Program-made: the position numbers and the translations under genes | Origin: WTGU01 sp965200925 | GTDB lineage: Bacteria > Pseudomonadota > Alphaproteobacteria > UBA828 | Direction of reading: 5' to 3' | Assembly: GCA_965200925.1 (NCBI GenBank) | Contig: OZ241738.1 | Location: 1,178,001 to 1,242,000, forward strand | Length of the DNA stretch: 64,000 bases | Notes under the pieces: generated by a model | Seen by the model: the letters and a program-made list of their open reading frames with translations, nothing else | Told to the model about the DNA's origin: nothing | The model's database searches: none | Shown: positions 54,441 to 62,100 of the stretch, piece after piece | Layout of the letters: the number at the start of each line of letters is the position of its first letter | Position numbering within the stretch: the first letter of the stretch is position 1

Positions 54441-55571
54441 TCAGCGGCGAGCCGGCGCCGCGCTGGCGACGCCCATCTCCCGCAGCACCGCCCCCGCCGC
54501 CACCACGAAGCGCTCCATGGCGTCGCGGCGGAAGGCGCCGATGCAGCCGACCCGGAAGCCGTCGCGGGCGGCGAGCTTGCCGGGATAGATCAGGAAGCCC
54601 CGCGCGGCCAGCCGCCCGTAGAACGAATCGAAGCGCCAGGCCGGATCGGCGGGCGCGAGGAAGGTCACGATGACGGGAGCCTGCACCGCGTCCTCCAGCA
54701 GCGTCTCGAAGCCGAGGCCACGCATCCCTTCGACGAGGGCGCGGCAGTTCTCCCAATAGCGGGCGAAGCGCCCGGCGACGCCGCCTTCCGCGTCCAGCGC
54801 GTCGAGCGCCCGGTCGAGCGCCGCCAGAACATGCGTCGGCGGCGTGAAGCGCCACTGGCCGTCGGCCTCCAGGCCCGCCCATTGCGCGTGCAGATCGAGG
54901 CTCAGGGCATGGGCGTTGCCGGCGCATTCCGCGAGCAGGTCCGAACGAGCGAGGACGAAGCCCACTCCCGGCGCGCCCTCCAGGCACTTGTTCGCCGAGG
55001 CGGCGAGGCTGTGGAGCGGCAGCCGCCCGAGATCGACGGGGATGCCGCCGAAGGCGCTCATCGCGTCCACATGCAGCCGGCGGCCGGCTTGCGCCACCGC
55101 GGCGGCGATGTCCGCCAGCGGATTCAGGATGCCGGTCGTGGTCTCGCAATGGACCAGGGCTACGTCCGTGAGCGCCGGATCGTCGGCCAGGCGCGCGGCG
55201 ACCGCCGCCGCCGTCGGGCGCACCGCCTCCGGCGTTTCGAGCGCAGCACAGGCGCGGCCCATGCGGCGGGACATCTCGACCATGCGCCTGCCGTAGGCGC
55301 CGCCGACCAGGACCAGCAGCCGCCCGTCGCGCGGGACCAGCGTGCCGAGCTGGGCCTCCACGGCGAAGGTACCGCTGCCCTGCAAGGGCACGCAGGCGAA
55401 GCCCGCGCCGGCGTTGCAGAGCGCCAGCAGGCGGCGGCGGACGCGGGCGGTGAGCGCGATGAACGCGGCGTCCCGCGAGCCCCAGTCCCGCGCCGCCATG
55501 GCGGCGCGGGTCTCCGCCCGGGTGGTCAGCGGCCCGGGCGTGAGAAGCAGGGGGTCGCCGTCATCCCGCAT
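54441..55571 (-). CDS. phnW: 2-aminoethylphosphonate--pyruvate transaminase-like aminotransferase
   Basis: PLP class V aminotransferase of 376 residues. It opens with LLLTPGPLTTRAETRAAMAA then RDWGSRDAAF, characteristic of PhnW, and carries VHCETTTGILNP, VDAMSAFGG and the PLP lysine in ASANKCLEGAPGVGFV. PhnW moves the amino group of 2-aminoethylphosphonate to pyruvate. A phnX or other phosphonate gene is absent in the window, so serine-pyruvate or another substrate remains possible. It is the last gene of a seven-gene operon, 29 bases after the molybdopterin/nucleotidyltransferase fusion. Confidence 0.85.
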   Translation of the reverse strand: MRDDGDPLLLTPGPLTTRAETRAAMAARDWGSRDAAFIALTARVRRRLLALCNAGAGFACVPLQGSGTFAVEAQLGTLVPRDGRLLVLVGGAYGRRMVEMSRRMGRACAALETPEAVRPTAAAVAARLADDPALTDVALVHCETTTGILNPLADIAAAVAQAGRRLHVDAMSAFGGIPVDLGRLPLHSLAASANKCLEGAPGVGFVLARSDLLAECAGNAHALSLDLHAQWAGLEADGQWRFTPPTHVLAALDRALDALDAEGGVAGRFARYWENCRALVEGMRGLGFETLLEDAVQAPVIVTFLAPADPAWRFDSFYGRLAARGFLIYPGKLAARDGFRVGCIGAFRRDAMERFVVAAGAVLREMGVASAAPARR

Positions 55572-55600
55572 GTCTCACACACGCCTTTCTCGACGAAGGG

Positions 55601-57244
55601 TCAGGAGGCGGCGGCGCGGGCGAGTTCATCCAGGGCCTCGGGCGTGTCCACGTCGAGGGTGACGGAGCGGTCGGGGCTTTCGACCTCGTAGACCGCCTCC
55701 GCGTGGTCGCCGATGAGATGGCGGGCGCCCACGTCCCCGGCGAGGCGCTTGATCTCGTCGAAATAGCGCGCCGCCCACAGCACCGGGTTGCCGCGCTTGC
55801 CGCGCCAAACAGGCACGCCGATAGCCCGGCCCGCCGCCGGGGCGAAGCCCGCGATCAGGCGGTCGATGGTCGCGGCGTCCGTGCGCGGCATGTCGCCCAG
55901 GCAGATCGCGACGCCGTCCACTTCCGGCGCGAGCGCCGCGAGGCCGCACCGGAGGGAGCCGCTCATGCCCTCGGCATGGTCGGGATTGTGCGCGAAGGCC
56001 ACGTCGAGGCCGGCCAGAGCCTGCCGCACCCGCCCGGCCTCGTGGCCCGTGACCACCACCACCGGCGCCGCCCGCGAGGCCAGCGCGGCGGCCGCCACAC
56101 GGCGCACCATGGGCAGGCCGTCCACCTCGATCAGCAGCTTGTTGCGCGCGCCCATGCGGCGCGATTCCCCCGCCGCCAGCACCAGCGCGGCGATCCGGGG
56201 TTCCGCGCATGCGACCGCCGCGCCGCCCCCGCCGGCCTTCGGCGCCGCCGGGGCGCGGGGCTGCGGGCGGCTCGGGATCTCCGTCAGCAGACCGCCCGCG
56301 CCCAGGCGCATGACGTCCCGGGCCTCGACCTCGATACCGGCGAAAATCCGCCGCAACACCCAGTCGAAGCCGTTGAGCTTGAGGGAACGCGCGCAGCCCG
56401 GCAGGCCGAGCACCCGCGCCGGGCCGAGTCGGGCGAGGAGCAGCAGGTTGCCGGGATCGACCGGCATCCCGAAATGGTCGATGGCACCGCCCGCCTCCAC
56501 CACGGCGGCGGGCACCACGTCGCGGCGGTCGACGATGGCCGAGGCGCCGGCGACCAGGATCGTGTCGCAACCGCGCAGGCGCAGCCGGCCGATCGCCTCC
56601 GCCACCTCGCGGCGCTCGTGCGCGCAGCGGATCTCCGCGGCGAGCGTCCCGTCCAGCCCGGCAAGACGGGCGGAAACGGCGCCGGTCGTCGAATCGAGGA
56701 CGCTTTCGCGAGTCCCCGGCAGGCGGGTCTGGATCAGCCCGACCGTGCGCCCCGCGAATTTCGCCAGGCGCAGGACCGGTTCGCCGGCCGCCGCCACGCA
56801 TCCTTGGACCACCCGTCGCGGCGCGGCGAAGGGGATGATCTTGACGGTCGCCACCATCTGGCCCGGCTCGACCGGCGCGAACGCCGGCAGCGTGCCGAGC
56901 GTCACGGCCTCGTCCAACAGGTTGATGCGGTCCACCCGCCCGGTGTCGACGACGACGAGGCCGCGGCCCTCGGCGAAGAGGTTGCAGCGCCCGGTGAACG
57001 CCGCCCCGAGCGCGAGCCCTTCGCCGGCGACCGCCCGCGCGATCGTCTCCGCAGCCTCGTCCTCCGCCACGTCGTCCGCCTCCAGGCGGGCGCCGGAGAC
57101 CGTCTCGATTCCGGCCGCGCGCAGCAGCGCCACGTCCGCACCCGACAGCACGCGGCCCTTCTTGAAGACTTGGCCCGGCAGGCGCACGCCGTGGGCCAGG
57201 ATCAGCCCTTCGGCGTCCGCCGCCGGCACGGTGCCGAATTTCAT
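55601..57244 (-). CDS. Molybdopterin-binding domain fused to a MobA/MocA-like nucleotidyltransferase
   Basis: A 547-residue fusion. The N-terminal ~340 residues are a MoeA/MogA-like molybdopterin-binding region (AHGVRLPGQVFKKGRVLSGA, LRLRGCDTILVAGASAIVDR, VDPGNLLLLARLG). The C-terminal ~200 residues are a nucleotidyltransferase (ALVLAAGESRRMGARNKLLI, CLGDMPRTDAATIDRL) of the MocA/MobA type that attaches CMP or GMP to Mo-pterin. Such fusions make the cytosine dinucleotide cofactor for xanthine-dehydrogenase-family enzymes. ATG 57244 overlaps the xdhC-like stop (ATGA). It would serve hydroxylases such as the large subunit at 21.8-24.2 kb. Confidence 0.9.
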   Translation of the reverse strand: MKFGTVPAADAEGLILAHGVRLPGQVFKKGRVLSGADVALLRAAGIETVSGARLEADDVAEDEAAETIARAVAGEGLALGAAFTGRCNLFAEGRGLVVVDTGRVDRINLLDEAVTLGTLPAFAPVEPGQMVATVKIIPFAAPRRVVQGCVAAAGEPVLRLAKFAGRTVGLIQTRLPGTRESVLDSTTGAVSARLAGLDGTLAAEIRCAHERREVAEAIGRLRLRGCDTILVAGASAIVDRRDVVPAAVVEAGGAIDHFGMPVDPGNLLLLARLGPARVLGLPGCARSLKLNGFDWVLRRIFAGIEVEARDVMRLGAGGLLTEIPSRPQPRAPAAPKAGGGGAAVACAEPRIAALVLAAGESRRMGARNKLLIEVDGLPMVRRVAAAALASRAAPVVVVTGHEAGRVRQALAGLDVAFAHNPDHAEGMSGSLRCGLAALAPEVDGVAICLGDMPRTDAATIDRLIAGFAPAAGRAIGVPVWRGKRGNPVLWAARYFDEIKRLAGDVGARHLIGDHAEAVYEVESPDRSVTLDVDTPEALDELARAAAS

Positions 57245-57951
57245 GCGCCCCCGGCCTCTGCCGGCGCCCGGCGCGCGCGGGTCACCTCGGCCATGATGGC
57301 GATGGCGATTTCCGCCGGCGACCGCGCCCCGATGGCGAGGCCGACCGGCGCGTGGATGCGGGCGAGTTCGGCATCCGTGAAGCCCTGGGCGCGCAGGCGC
57401 TCGCAGCGCAGGCCGTGGGTCCGCCTGCTGCCGAGGGCGCCGATGTAGAACACCGGCGCGCGCAGGGCGAAGGCGAGGGCCGGGTCGTCGATCTTGGGAT
57501 CGTGGGTCAAGGTCACGACGGCCGTCCGGGCGTCGGGCGCGAGGCGCTTCAACGCATCGTCGGGCCATTCGGTCGAGACCTCCACGGAGGGGAAGCGCGC
57601 GGCGTCCGCGAAGGCGCGGCGCGGGTCGGCGACGGTCACCGCGTAGCCCGCCGTCGCCGCGATCTGCACCAGCGCCTGCGTGACGTGGACGGCGCCGACG
57701 ACGGCCATGCGGAGCGGCGGGTTGTGGACGTGGATGAAATAATCCCGGCCCGCGGCTTCGACAGACCGGCTCGCGTCCGCGTCCAGCGCCGCGCGCGCGG
57801 CGGCGGCGACCGGCGCCGGCGGCGCGGCGCCTTCCGGCGCGCCTTCCCGATAGACCAGCGCCTGCGCCCCGTCGTCCAGGGCCGTGACCAGGGCGACCGC
57901 CCGCTTCTCGGCGCGGTCGCGGTTCAGCCGCTCGAGAAGGGCGCGCCGCAT
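57241..57951 (-). CDS. XdhC/CoxF-family molybdenum cofactor insertion protein
   Basis: A 236-residue protein with the XdhC Rossmann part: MAVVGAVHVTQALVQIAATA, then YAVTVADPRRAFADAARF, VTLTHDPKIDDPAL and YIGALGSRRTHGLR. XdhC binds the Mo cofactor, protects it during sulfuration and delivers it to the hydroxylase. The N-terminal XdhC_CoxI domain is split off as the neighbouring 110-residue gene, four bases upstream. Coupled to the next gene by an ATGA overlap. Confidence 0.92.
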   Translation of the reverse strand: MRRALLERLNRDRAEKRAVALVTALDDGAQALVYREGAPEGAAPPAPVAAAARAALDADASRSVEAAGRDYFIHVHNPPLRMAVVGAVHVTQALVQIAATAGYAVTVADPRRAFADAARFPSVEVSTEWPDDALKRLAPDARTAVVTLTHDPKIDDPALAFALRAPVFYIGALGSRRTHGLRCERLRAQGFTDAELARIHAPVGLAIGARSPAEIAIAIMAEVTRARRAPAEAGGA

Positions 57952-57955
57952 CGGC

Positions 57956-58288
57956 CTATTCCACGCGCTCGACGAACACGCGCACCGTGCCGCCGCAGGC
58001 CAGGCCGACCTCCCAGGCCCGCTCGTCGGAAACGCCGAACTCCAGCACCTGCGGGGTGCCCGCGCGCATGACCTCCTGCGCCGCCTGGATCACCGCGCCC
58101 TCGATGCAGCCGCCCGAGACCGAGCCCTCGAAGCGCCCGCCTTCGTCCACGACGAGCCGGCTGCCGACGGGCCGGGGCGAGGAGCCCCAGGTGGCGACGA
58201 CGGTGGCGAGCGCCACCTTGCCGCCGCCCGCGCGCCAGCGTTCGGCGATGCCCAGGATGTCTTCCCGCTCGGCGTCCGTCCCGCTCAT
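57956..58288 (-). CDS. XdhC/CoxI-family N-terminal domain protein
   Basis: A 110-residue stand-alone XdhC_CoxI domain: ALATVVATWGSSPRPVGSRL, VVDEGGRFEGSVSGGCIEGA and the cysteine-containing LACGGTVRVFVE. It normally forms the N-terminal half of XdhC; here the two halves are separate adjacent genes, as in cox clusters (coxI and coxF). Together they handle the molybdenum cofactor of xanthine-dehydrogenase-family enzymes. Confidence 0.92.
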   Translation of the reverse strand: MSGTDAEREDILGIAERWRAGGGKVALATVVATWGSSPRPVGSRLVVDEGGRFEGSVSGGCIEGAVIQAAQEVMRAGTPQVLEFGVSDERAWEVGLACGGTVRVFVERVE

Positions 58289-58330
58289 TCCGCTCGCTCC
58301 GCCCTTCGCGCAGGCCGCTCTGCGCCCGCG

Positions 58331-59254
58331 TCAGTGCGCGGCGGCGGTCGTCCCGGTGGCGACCTCCGCCAGGATGCGGCGCACGCCCTCGCCGCGCACC
58401 TTCTCGATGTCGTCCTGGTATTTGAGGAGCACGCCCAACGTGTGGTCGGCGACCTCCGGCTCCAGGCGCGTGTGCGCGAGCGCGGTCAGGGCGCGGAGCC
58501 AGTCGATGCTTTCCGCGACTCCCGGTGCCTTGAAGAAATCCACGCCCCGCAGCTGCTGGACGAAGGCCACGACCTCGCGCGCCAGCCCGTCATGGGCCTC
58601 CGGCACACGCACGTGCAGGATCGCGCGCTCGCGGTCGGCGTCGGGGTAGTCGATCCAGTGATAGAGGCAGCGCCGCTTGAGCGCGTCGTGGATTTCGCGG
58701 GTCCGGTTCGAGGTGATCAGCACCAGCGGCGGCGCCTCGGCGCGGACCGTGCCGATCTCAGGAATGGTGATCTGGTAGTCCGCCAGGACCTCCAGCAGGA
58801 ACGCCTCGAACGGCTCGTCGGCGCGGTCGAGCTCGTCGATCAGCAGCACCGGCGGCCCGCCCGCGCTCGGGCGCAGCGCCTCCAGCAGGGGGCGGCTGAT
58901 GAGGAAGCGCTCGGAGAAGATGTCGTCCGCCAGGGTCTCGCGGTCGCGGTCCCCCGCCGCCTCGGAAAGGCGGATCTCGATCATCTGGCGCGCGTAGTTC
59001 CACTCGTAGACCGCCGAGGAGACGTCGAGGCCCTCGTAGCACTGGAGCCGCAGCAGCCGGCGCCCGAGACGCGCGGCGAGAACCTTGGCGAGTTCCGTCT
59101 TGCCCACCCCCGCCTCGCCCTCGACGAAGAGCGGGCGGTTCAGCCGGAAGGCCACGAACAGCGCGGTCGCCAGGCTGCGGTCCGCGACGTAATCGCCGCC
59201 GGAGAGCAGCGCGAGGGCCGCGTCGACGGATTCGGGAATCGGCTCGCCGGCCAT
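58331..59254 (-). CDS. MoxR-family AAA+ ATPase (CoxD-like)
   Basis: A 307-residue AAA+ chaperone. Walker A FVEGEAGVGKTELAKVL (about residues 43-59), Walker B VLLIDELDRADEPFEAFLLE and sensor I LVLITSNRTREI. In CO dehydrogenase clusters CoxD matures the Cu-Mo site together with the VWA protein CoxE. No coxE gene lies in this operon, so the partner must be elsewhere or absent. It begins one base after the MobB-like gene and is followed by coxI- and coxF-like genes. Confidence 0.92.
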   Translation of the reverse strand: MAGEPIPESVDAALALLSGGDYVADRSLATALFVAFRLNRPLFVEGEAGVGKTELAKVLAARLGRRLLRLQCYEGLDVSSAVYEWNYARQMIEIRLSEAAGDRDRETLADDIFSERFLISRPLLEALRPSAGGPPVLLIDELDRADEPFEAFLLEVLADYQITIPEIGTVRAEAPPLVLITSNRTREIHDALKRRCLYHWIDYPDADRERAILHVRVPEAHDGLAREVVAFVQQLRGVDFFKAPGVAESIDWLRALTALAHTRLEPEVADHTLGVLLKYQDDIEKVRGEGVRRILAEVATGTTAAAH

Positions 59255-59255
59255 G

Positions 59256-59711
59256 TCAGCGGCTTTCCTCGGAAAGACGCTCGATCAAATCGGCAATCGC
59301 GTCCGGCTTGTCAAGGCGCAGCGCCTGCGCGCCGCCGTCTGCGGTCAACACCCGCGCGCCTTCGCCCGCGCCCGCCTCGACGACCAGGCAGGGGCGGATC
59401 TGTTCGTCGAAACCGAGCGCGAAGACCACCTCCGCCTCGCGGGCCAGCGGCGCGAGATCGGCCAGGCGCGGCGCCACCGGAGCGGGGTTGCGGTGCACCC
59501 GCGCCCAGCGCGGTTCGGAAACCGTGAGCACGTCGCGCGCGCCGGCGGCGGCGTGTTCGTAGCTGTCCTTGCCCGGCTCGTCGATGCCGAGCGGGCCGGC
59601 GCAGGCGGCGATCACGGCGACGCGGCGGCCGCGCGCGGTCAGCGCCCCGGTCAGGCGCGCCGCCGCCGCGTCCCGCCCGGCGGCCTCGCCGCGTATCGCG
59701 ACCACCAGCAC
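59256..59711 (-). CDS. MobB-like protein lacking a P-loop
   Basis: A 151-residue protein that follows the pattern of MobB (GTP-binding adaptor in Mo-bis-MGD synthesis), with VAVIAACAGPLGIDEPGKDS and YEHAAAGARDVLTVSEPRWA. At the position of the Walker A motif it reads RGEAAGRDAAAARL (7-20), with no Lys or Ser/Thr, so nucleotide binding in the usual way is unlikely. The frame is intact and it sits between CoxG- and CoxD-like genes with 1- and 6-base gaps, so it is under selection as part of the operon. Possibly a non-hydrolysing adaptor for MobA-like domains. Confidence 0.72.
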   Translation of the reverse strand: MLVVAIRGEAAGRDAAAARLTGALTARGRRVAVIAACAGPLGIDEPGKDSYEHAAAGARDVLTVSEPRWARVHRNPAPVAPRLADLAPLAREAEVVFALGFDEQIRPCLVVEAGAGEGARVLTADGGAQALRLDKPDAIADLIERLSEESR

Positions 59712-59717
59712 GCGGGT

Positions 59718-60320
59718 TCAGATCACATCGGCGAACACGAGGATCAGGATGGCCGCGACCACCACCGCCGCGGACACCCAGAGGGCGGTGGCCAAGCCCT
59801 GGCGCGGTTCGGCCGTCGGCATCGGCGGCGGCGCTTCCTCCGGCGCGAGCGCCGGCGCGGCCTCCGCCGCCGGTTCCTCCGCCGCGGCGAGGGTTTCGGC
59901 CAGGCTGTCGAAGAATTGCCCGGCGAGCTTCTTGGCCGTCGAATCGATGAGGCGCGAGCCGATCTGCGCGAGCTTGCCGCCGACCTTGGCGTCCACGTCG
60001 TAGCGGACGACGGTTTCCCCGCCGTCTTCGACCAGCGCCACCCGGGCCTCGCCGGAGGCGAAGCCGGCCGCCCCGCCCTGGCCCTGGCCGCTCAGGGTGT
60101 AGCCGTTCGGCGGATCGAGATCGGAGAGCGTGACGGCGCCCGCGAAGGTCGCCTTGACCGGGCCGACCTTGACGGTCAGCGTGGCGGTCATCCCGGTCTC
60201 CGAAGTGCGCTCGATCTCCTGGCAGCCGGGCAGACATTCCTTCAACACCGCCGGATCGTTGAGCGCCTCCCAGACCGCCTCCCGCGCCCGCGCGACCCGG
60301 AACTCCCCCGCCATCTTCAT
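59718..60320 (-). CDS. CoxG-like SRPBCC-domain protein with C-terminal membrane anchor
   Basis: A 200-residue protein with the CoxG (SRPBCC/DUF1066) domain: FRVARAREAVWEALNDPAVL, KECLPGCQEIERT, YTLSGQGQGGAAGFASGEA and YDVDAKVGGKLAQIGSRL. A Pro/Glu-rich linker (about 148-172) leads to one C-terminal membrane helix (ALWVSAAVVVAAILILVFAD). In Oligotropha, CoxG is needed to anchor CO dehydrogenase to the membrane; here the hydroxylase partner is not next to it. First gene of the operon. Confidence 0.9.
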   Translation of the reverse strand: MKMAGEFRVARAREAVWEALNDPAVLKECLPGCQEIERTSETGMTATLTVKVGPVKATFAGAVTLSDLDPPNGYTLSGQGQGGAAGFASGEARVALVEDGGETVVRYDVDAKVGGKLAQIGSRLIDSTAKKLAGQFFDSLAETLAAAEEPAAEAAPALAPEEAPPPMPTAEPRQGLATALWVSAAVVVAAILILVFADVI

Positions 60321-60388
60321 GCGCCACCGCCTCCCGCCCTTGCCGCCCGCACCCTACCGCATCCCCCCTCACCCGCCAAGCGGCACTG

Positions 60389-60480
60389 CCCTGCCCCTCG
60401 CTCGGCAGGCATGATCAGGGGCCGGGCGTCGTCGTCGCAGACGGCGTGCCTCTTCGCGTCGAGCCCGTTGACGGATGTGA
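60389..60480 (-). pseudogene. IS5-like transposase remnant
   Basis: A short minus-strand stretch reads VNGLDAKRHAVCDDDARPLI, closely resembling the GGLxSKLHAVCDxxGRPL segment of IS5-family transposases. Both sides lose similarity quickly, so only a fragment of an old insertion remains. No terminal inverted repeats were found. It occupies most of the 352-base gap 60321-60672, in which I see no other gene; the promoter of the HTH gene must be at its right end. Confidence 0.55.
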
Positions 60481-60672
60481 CATTCTGATACATCTTCCGG
60501 AGCGTCATGGCGGAACGAAGGCAAAGCGGCGGGGCGCATGAAGTGCCGGCCCCGAACGCCGGCAGGCGTTCCATCCGTCTCGTCGTGATACCGAGCCTGA
60601 TGGGCCGGAGCATCAAGGTCGTCACGGTCATGTGGGTGGACGGGACGCAACCGGCCACAGCAGGAGGGAATC

Positions 60673-61137
60673 ATGCACACGAACGGCTACCGATACACCG
60701 AGTGCGGCCTCGACAACGTGTTCATCGAAGGTGTGGACGTCGTGCAGGACGATCACGGCGAGACGGTCTACCGCATCGAGAACGTCCTGGGCCTGCACAA
60801 GACGATCGCGCAGGCGATCATCGGCCGCCGGGGACAGGCCATGTCCGGGTCGGAACTCCGTTTCCTCCGCAGCGAGATGGGACTCACGCAGGAGGAAATG
60901 GCGAAAATCCTCCGGCGCGAGCGTGTCACGGTCGGCCGCTGGGAGCGCGGCGGGAACGCCATCGACTCCAATGCGGAACTCGTCGTGCGGCTCCTGGCCG
61001 CCGAGAGGCTGGACGTCGATCCCGACATGACCGTCGAGGAGATGTCCAGGGACACCGAATGGCGTGCGCAGGTGACGGAGATCCGCATCGACGGCAGCGA
61101 CCCGAAGCACTACAGGCCGATCGAAGAAGCGGCGTAG
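60673..61137 (+). CDS. HTH (XRE/MqsA-like) transcriptional regulator or orphan antitoxin
   Basis: A 154-residue protein. A central helix-turn-helix (SGSELRFLRSEMGLTQEEMA, then ILRRERVTVGRWERGG, about residues 57-95) has the form used by MqsA/HigA-type antitoxins. The N-terminal 50 residues (YTECGLDNVFIEGVDVVQDD) are short and beta-rich without the CxxC zinc ligands of MqsA. AGGAGGGAATC precedes the ATG. No toxin gene adjoins it; the upstream neighbour is a transposase fragment. An orphan regulator or antitoxin are the two readings. Confidence 0.75.
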   Translation: MHTNGYRYTECGLDNVFIEGVDVVQDDHGETVYRIENVLGLHKTIAQAIIGRRGQAMSGSELRFLRSEMGLTQEEMAKILRRERVTVGRWERGGNAIDSNAELVVRLLAAERLDVDPDMTVEEMSRDTEWRAQVTEIRIDGSDPKHYRPIEEAA

Positions 61138-61155
61138 AGGGCGGCGGGCCGCCCC

Positions 61156-61305
61156 GACGGCGCGGGGACGACGCCGGTGCCGGTGGTCGGTGACCGGTTG
61201 CCGGTGGTGCTGGCGCATGGGGACGGCGCGGGGACGGCGCCGGCGCCGGTGGTCGGTGACCGGTTGCCGGTGGTGCTGGCGCATGGGGACGGTGCGGGGA
61301 CGGCC
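61156..61305. repeat. 66-bp tandem repeat (minisatellite), about 2.3 copies
   Basis: A GC-rich unit starting GACGG(C/T)GCGGGGACG repeats at 61156, 61222 and 61288, an exact 66-base period with a handful of differences; the third copy is partial. No gene covers it on the + strand. The 313-base gap from 61138 to 61450 contains nothing else recognised. A unit length divisible by three and few mismatches suggest recent expansion. Confidence 0.85.
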
Positions 61306-61450
61306 ACGAGGGGGGCTTGGCACGGCGGCGTTTTAATTGGGGCTTCCGTCGGGGGATTTTCGGGCGCTTTGCGCGCCTGCCGGCTTGGAGAGCCGCGCGC
61401 CGGGGGTGTAGATTGCGATTCGCCGTGGCCGCGGCTTGGGAGGAGCGCGC

Positions 61451-61576
61451 ATGAGCGCGGAACTCATCGCCATCATCGTGGTGGGCGTGGTGTTGGCCGG
61501 CATCATCCTGGTCTCGAGCCGCGCTTTCCGCGCCGCGATCAAGGGCACGCGGGAGGACACGGACAAGCAGCCATGA
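61451..61576 (+). CDS. 41-aa single-span membrane protein (short paralogue of the next gene)
   Basis: ATG 61451 follows GGGAGGAGCGCGC. The product is one hydrophobic helix (MSAELIAIIVVGVVLAGIIL) and a short charged tail (GTREDTDKQP). The downstream gene repeats the same ribosome-binding site and start (MTPELIGILAVGVALAGLVL), and its coiled coil contains AREDTNKQ, matching the tail here. This gene therefore looks like a truncated or internally deleted copy of its neighbour. Too short for confident annotation by length, but context and RBS support it. Confidence 0.6.
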   Translation: MSAELIAIIVVGVVLAGIILVSSRAFRAAIKGTREDTDKQP

Positions 61577-61598
61577 CCCCGGCCTGGGAGGAGCGCGC

Positions 61599-61985
61599 AT
61601 GACCCCGGAACTCATCGGCATCCTCGCGGTGGGCGTGGCGCTGGCCGGCCTCGTCCTGGTCGCGCTCCGCGAGAACACCCGCAGCCTCCGCGCCGAGATC
61701 AAGGCCGTGCGCACCGAGGTGAAGGACCTGCGGGAGGAAATGAACAAGCAGTTCGAATCGGTGCGCGCGGAGATCAGGGCCGAGCGGGAGGAAAGGAACA
61801 CGCAGTTCGAGGCCGCTCGGGAAGACACGAACAAGCAGTTCGAATCCGTGCGTGCCGAGATTGAAGCGCTGCGCGCCGACATGGCGGAGTTGCGGGAGCG
61901 GATGGCGCGGATCGAGGGGATGTTCGAAGGGTTTTTGCGGCGGGAGCCGGCGTCGGCGCCGGCGCCGACGCCGGCGGCGGCGTGA
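61599..61985 (+). CDS. Membrane-anchored coiled-coil protein, 128 aa
   Basis: Function unknown. N-terminal membrane helix (ELIGILAVGVALAGLVLVAL), then a charged coiled coil of about 80 residues with repeated NKQFESVRAEI units and AELRERMARIEGMFEGFLRR. The C-terminus is a Pro/Ala tail (EPASAPAPTPAAA). GGGAGGAGCGCGC precedes the ATG. It has the same overall plan as the unrelated-looking pair at 15.8-16.7 kb: short N-terminal membrane helix, repeat coiled coil, tandem copies, placed just upstream of a secreted surface-protein gene. Confidence 0.7.
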   Translation: MTPELIGILAVGVALAGLVLVALRENTRSLRAEIKAVRTEVKDLREEMNKQFESVRAEIRAEREERNTQFEAAREDTNKQFESVRAEIEALRADMAELRERMARIEGMFEGFLRREPASAPAPTPAAA

Positions 61986-62035
61986 GGGGACCCTCGTGAG
62001 GGGAACCTTCTCCCTCTCTTGATGCACGCGCGGGC

Positions 62036-62064
62036 TTGACAAGGGGCTTGGTATCCGGGCTAAG
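62036..62064 (+). promoter_or_regulatory. Predicted promoter of the Calx-beta surface protein
   Basis: A perfect TTGACA (62036-62041) is followed after exactly 17 bases by GCTAAG (62059-62064), a weak -10 box. Transcription would start near 62071, placing the C15 tract about 65 bases into the transcript and therefore in the 5' UTR or leader frame rather than in the promoter. Confidence 0.45.
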
Positions 62065-62100
62065 GGCTATCGTCATGCTGTCGTCGGATTCGGCACGGTC

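Noticed and set aside
61156..61305. CRISPR array
   Set aside because: Only 2.3 direct head-to-tail copies of 66 bases without unique spacers, and no cas genes.
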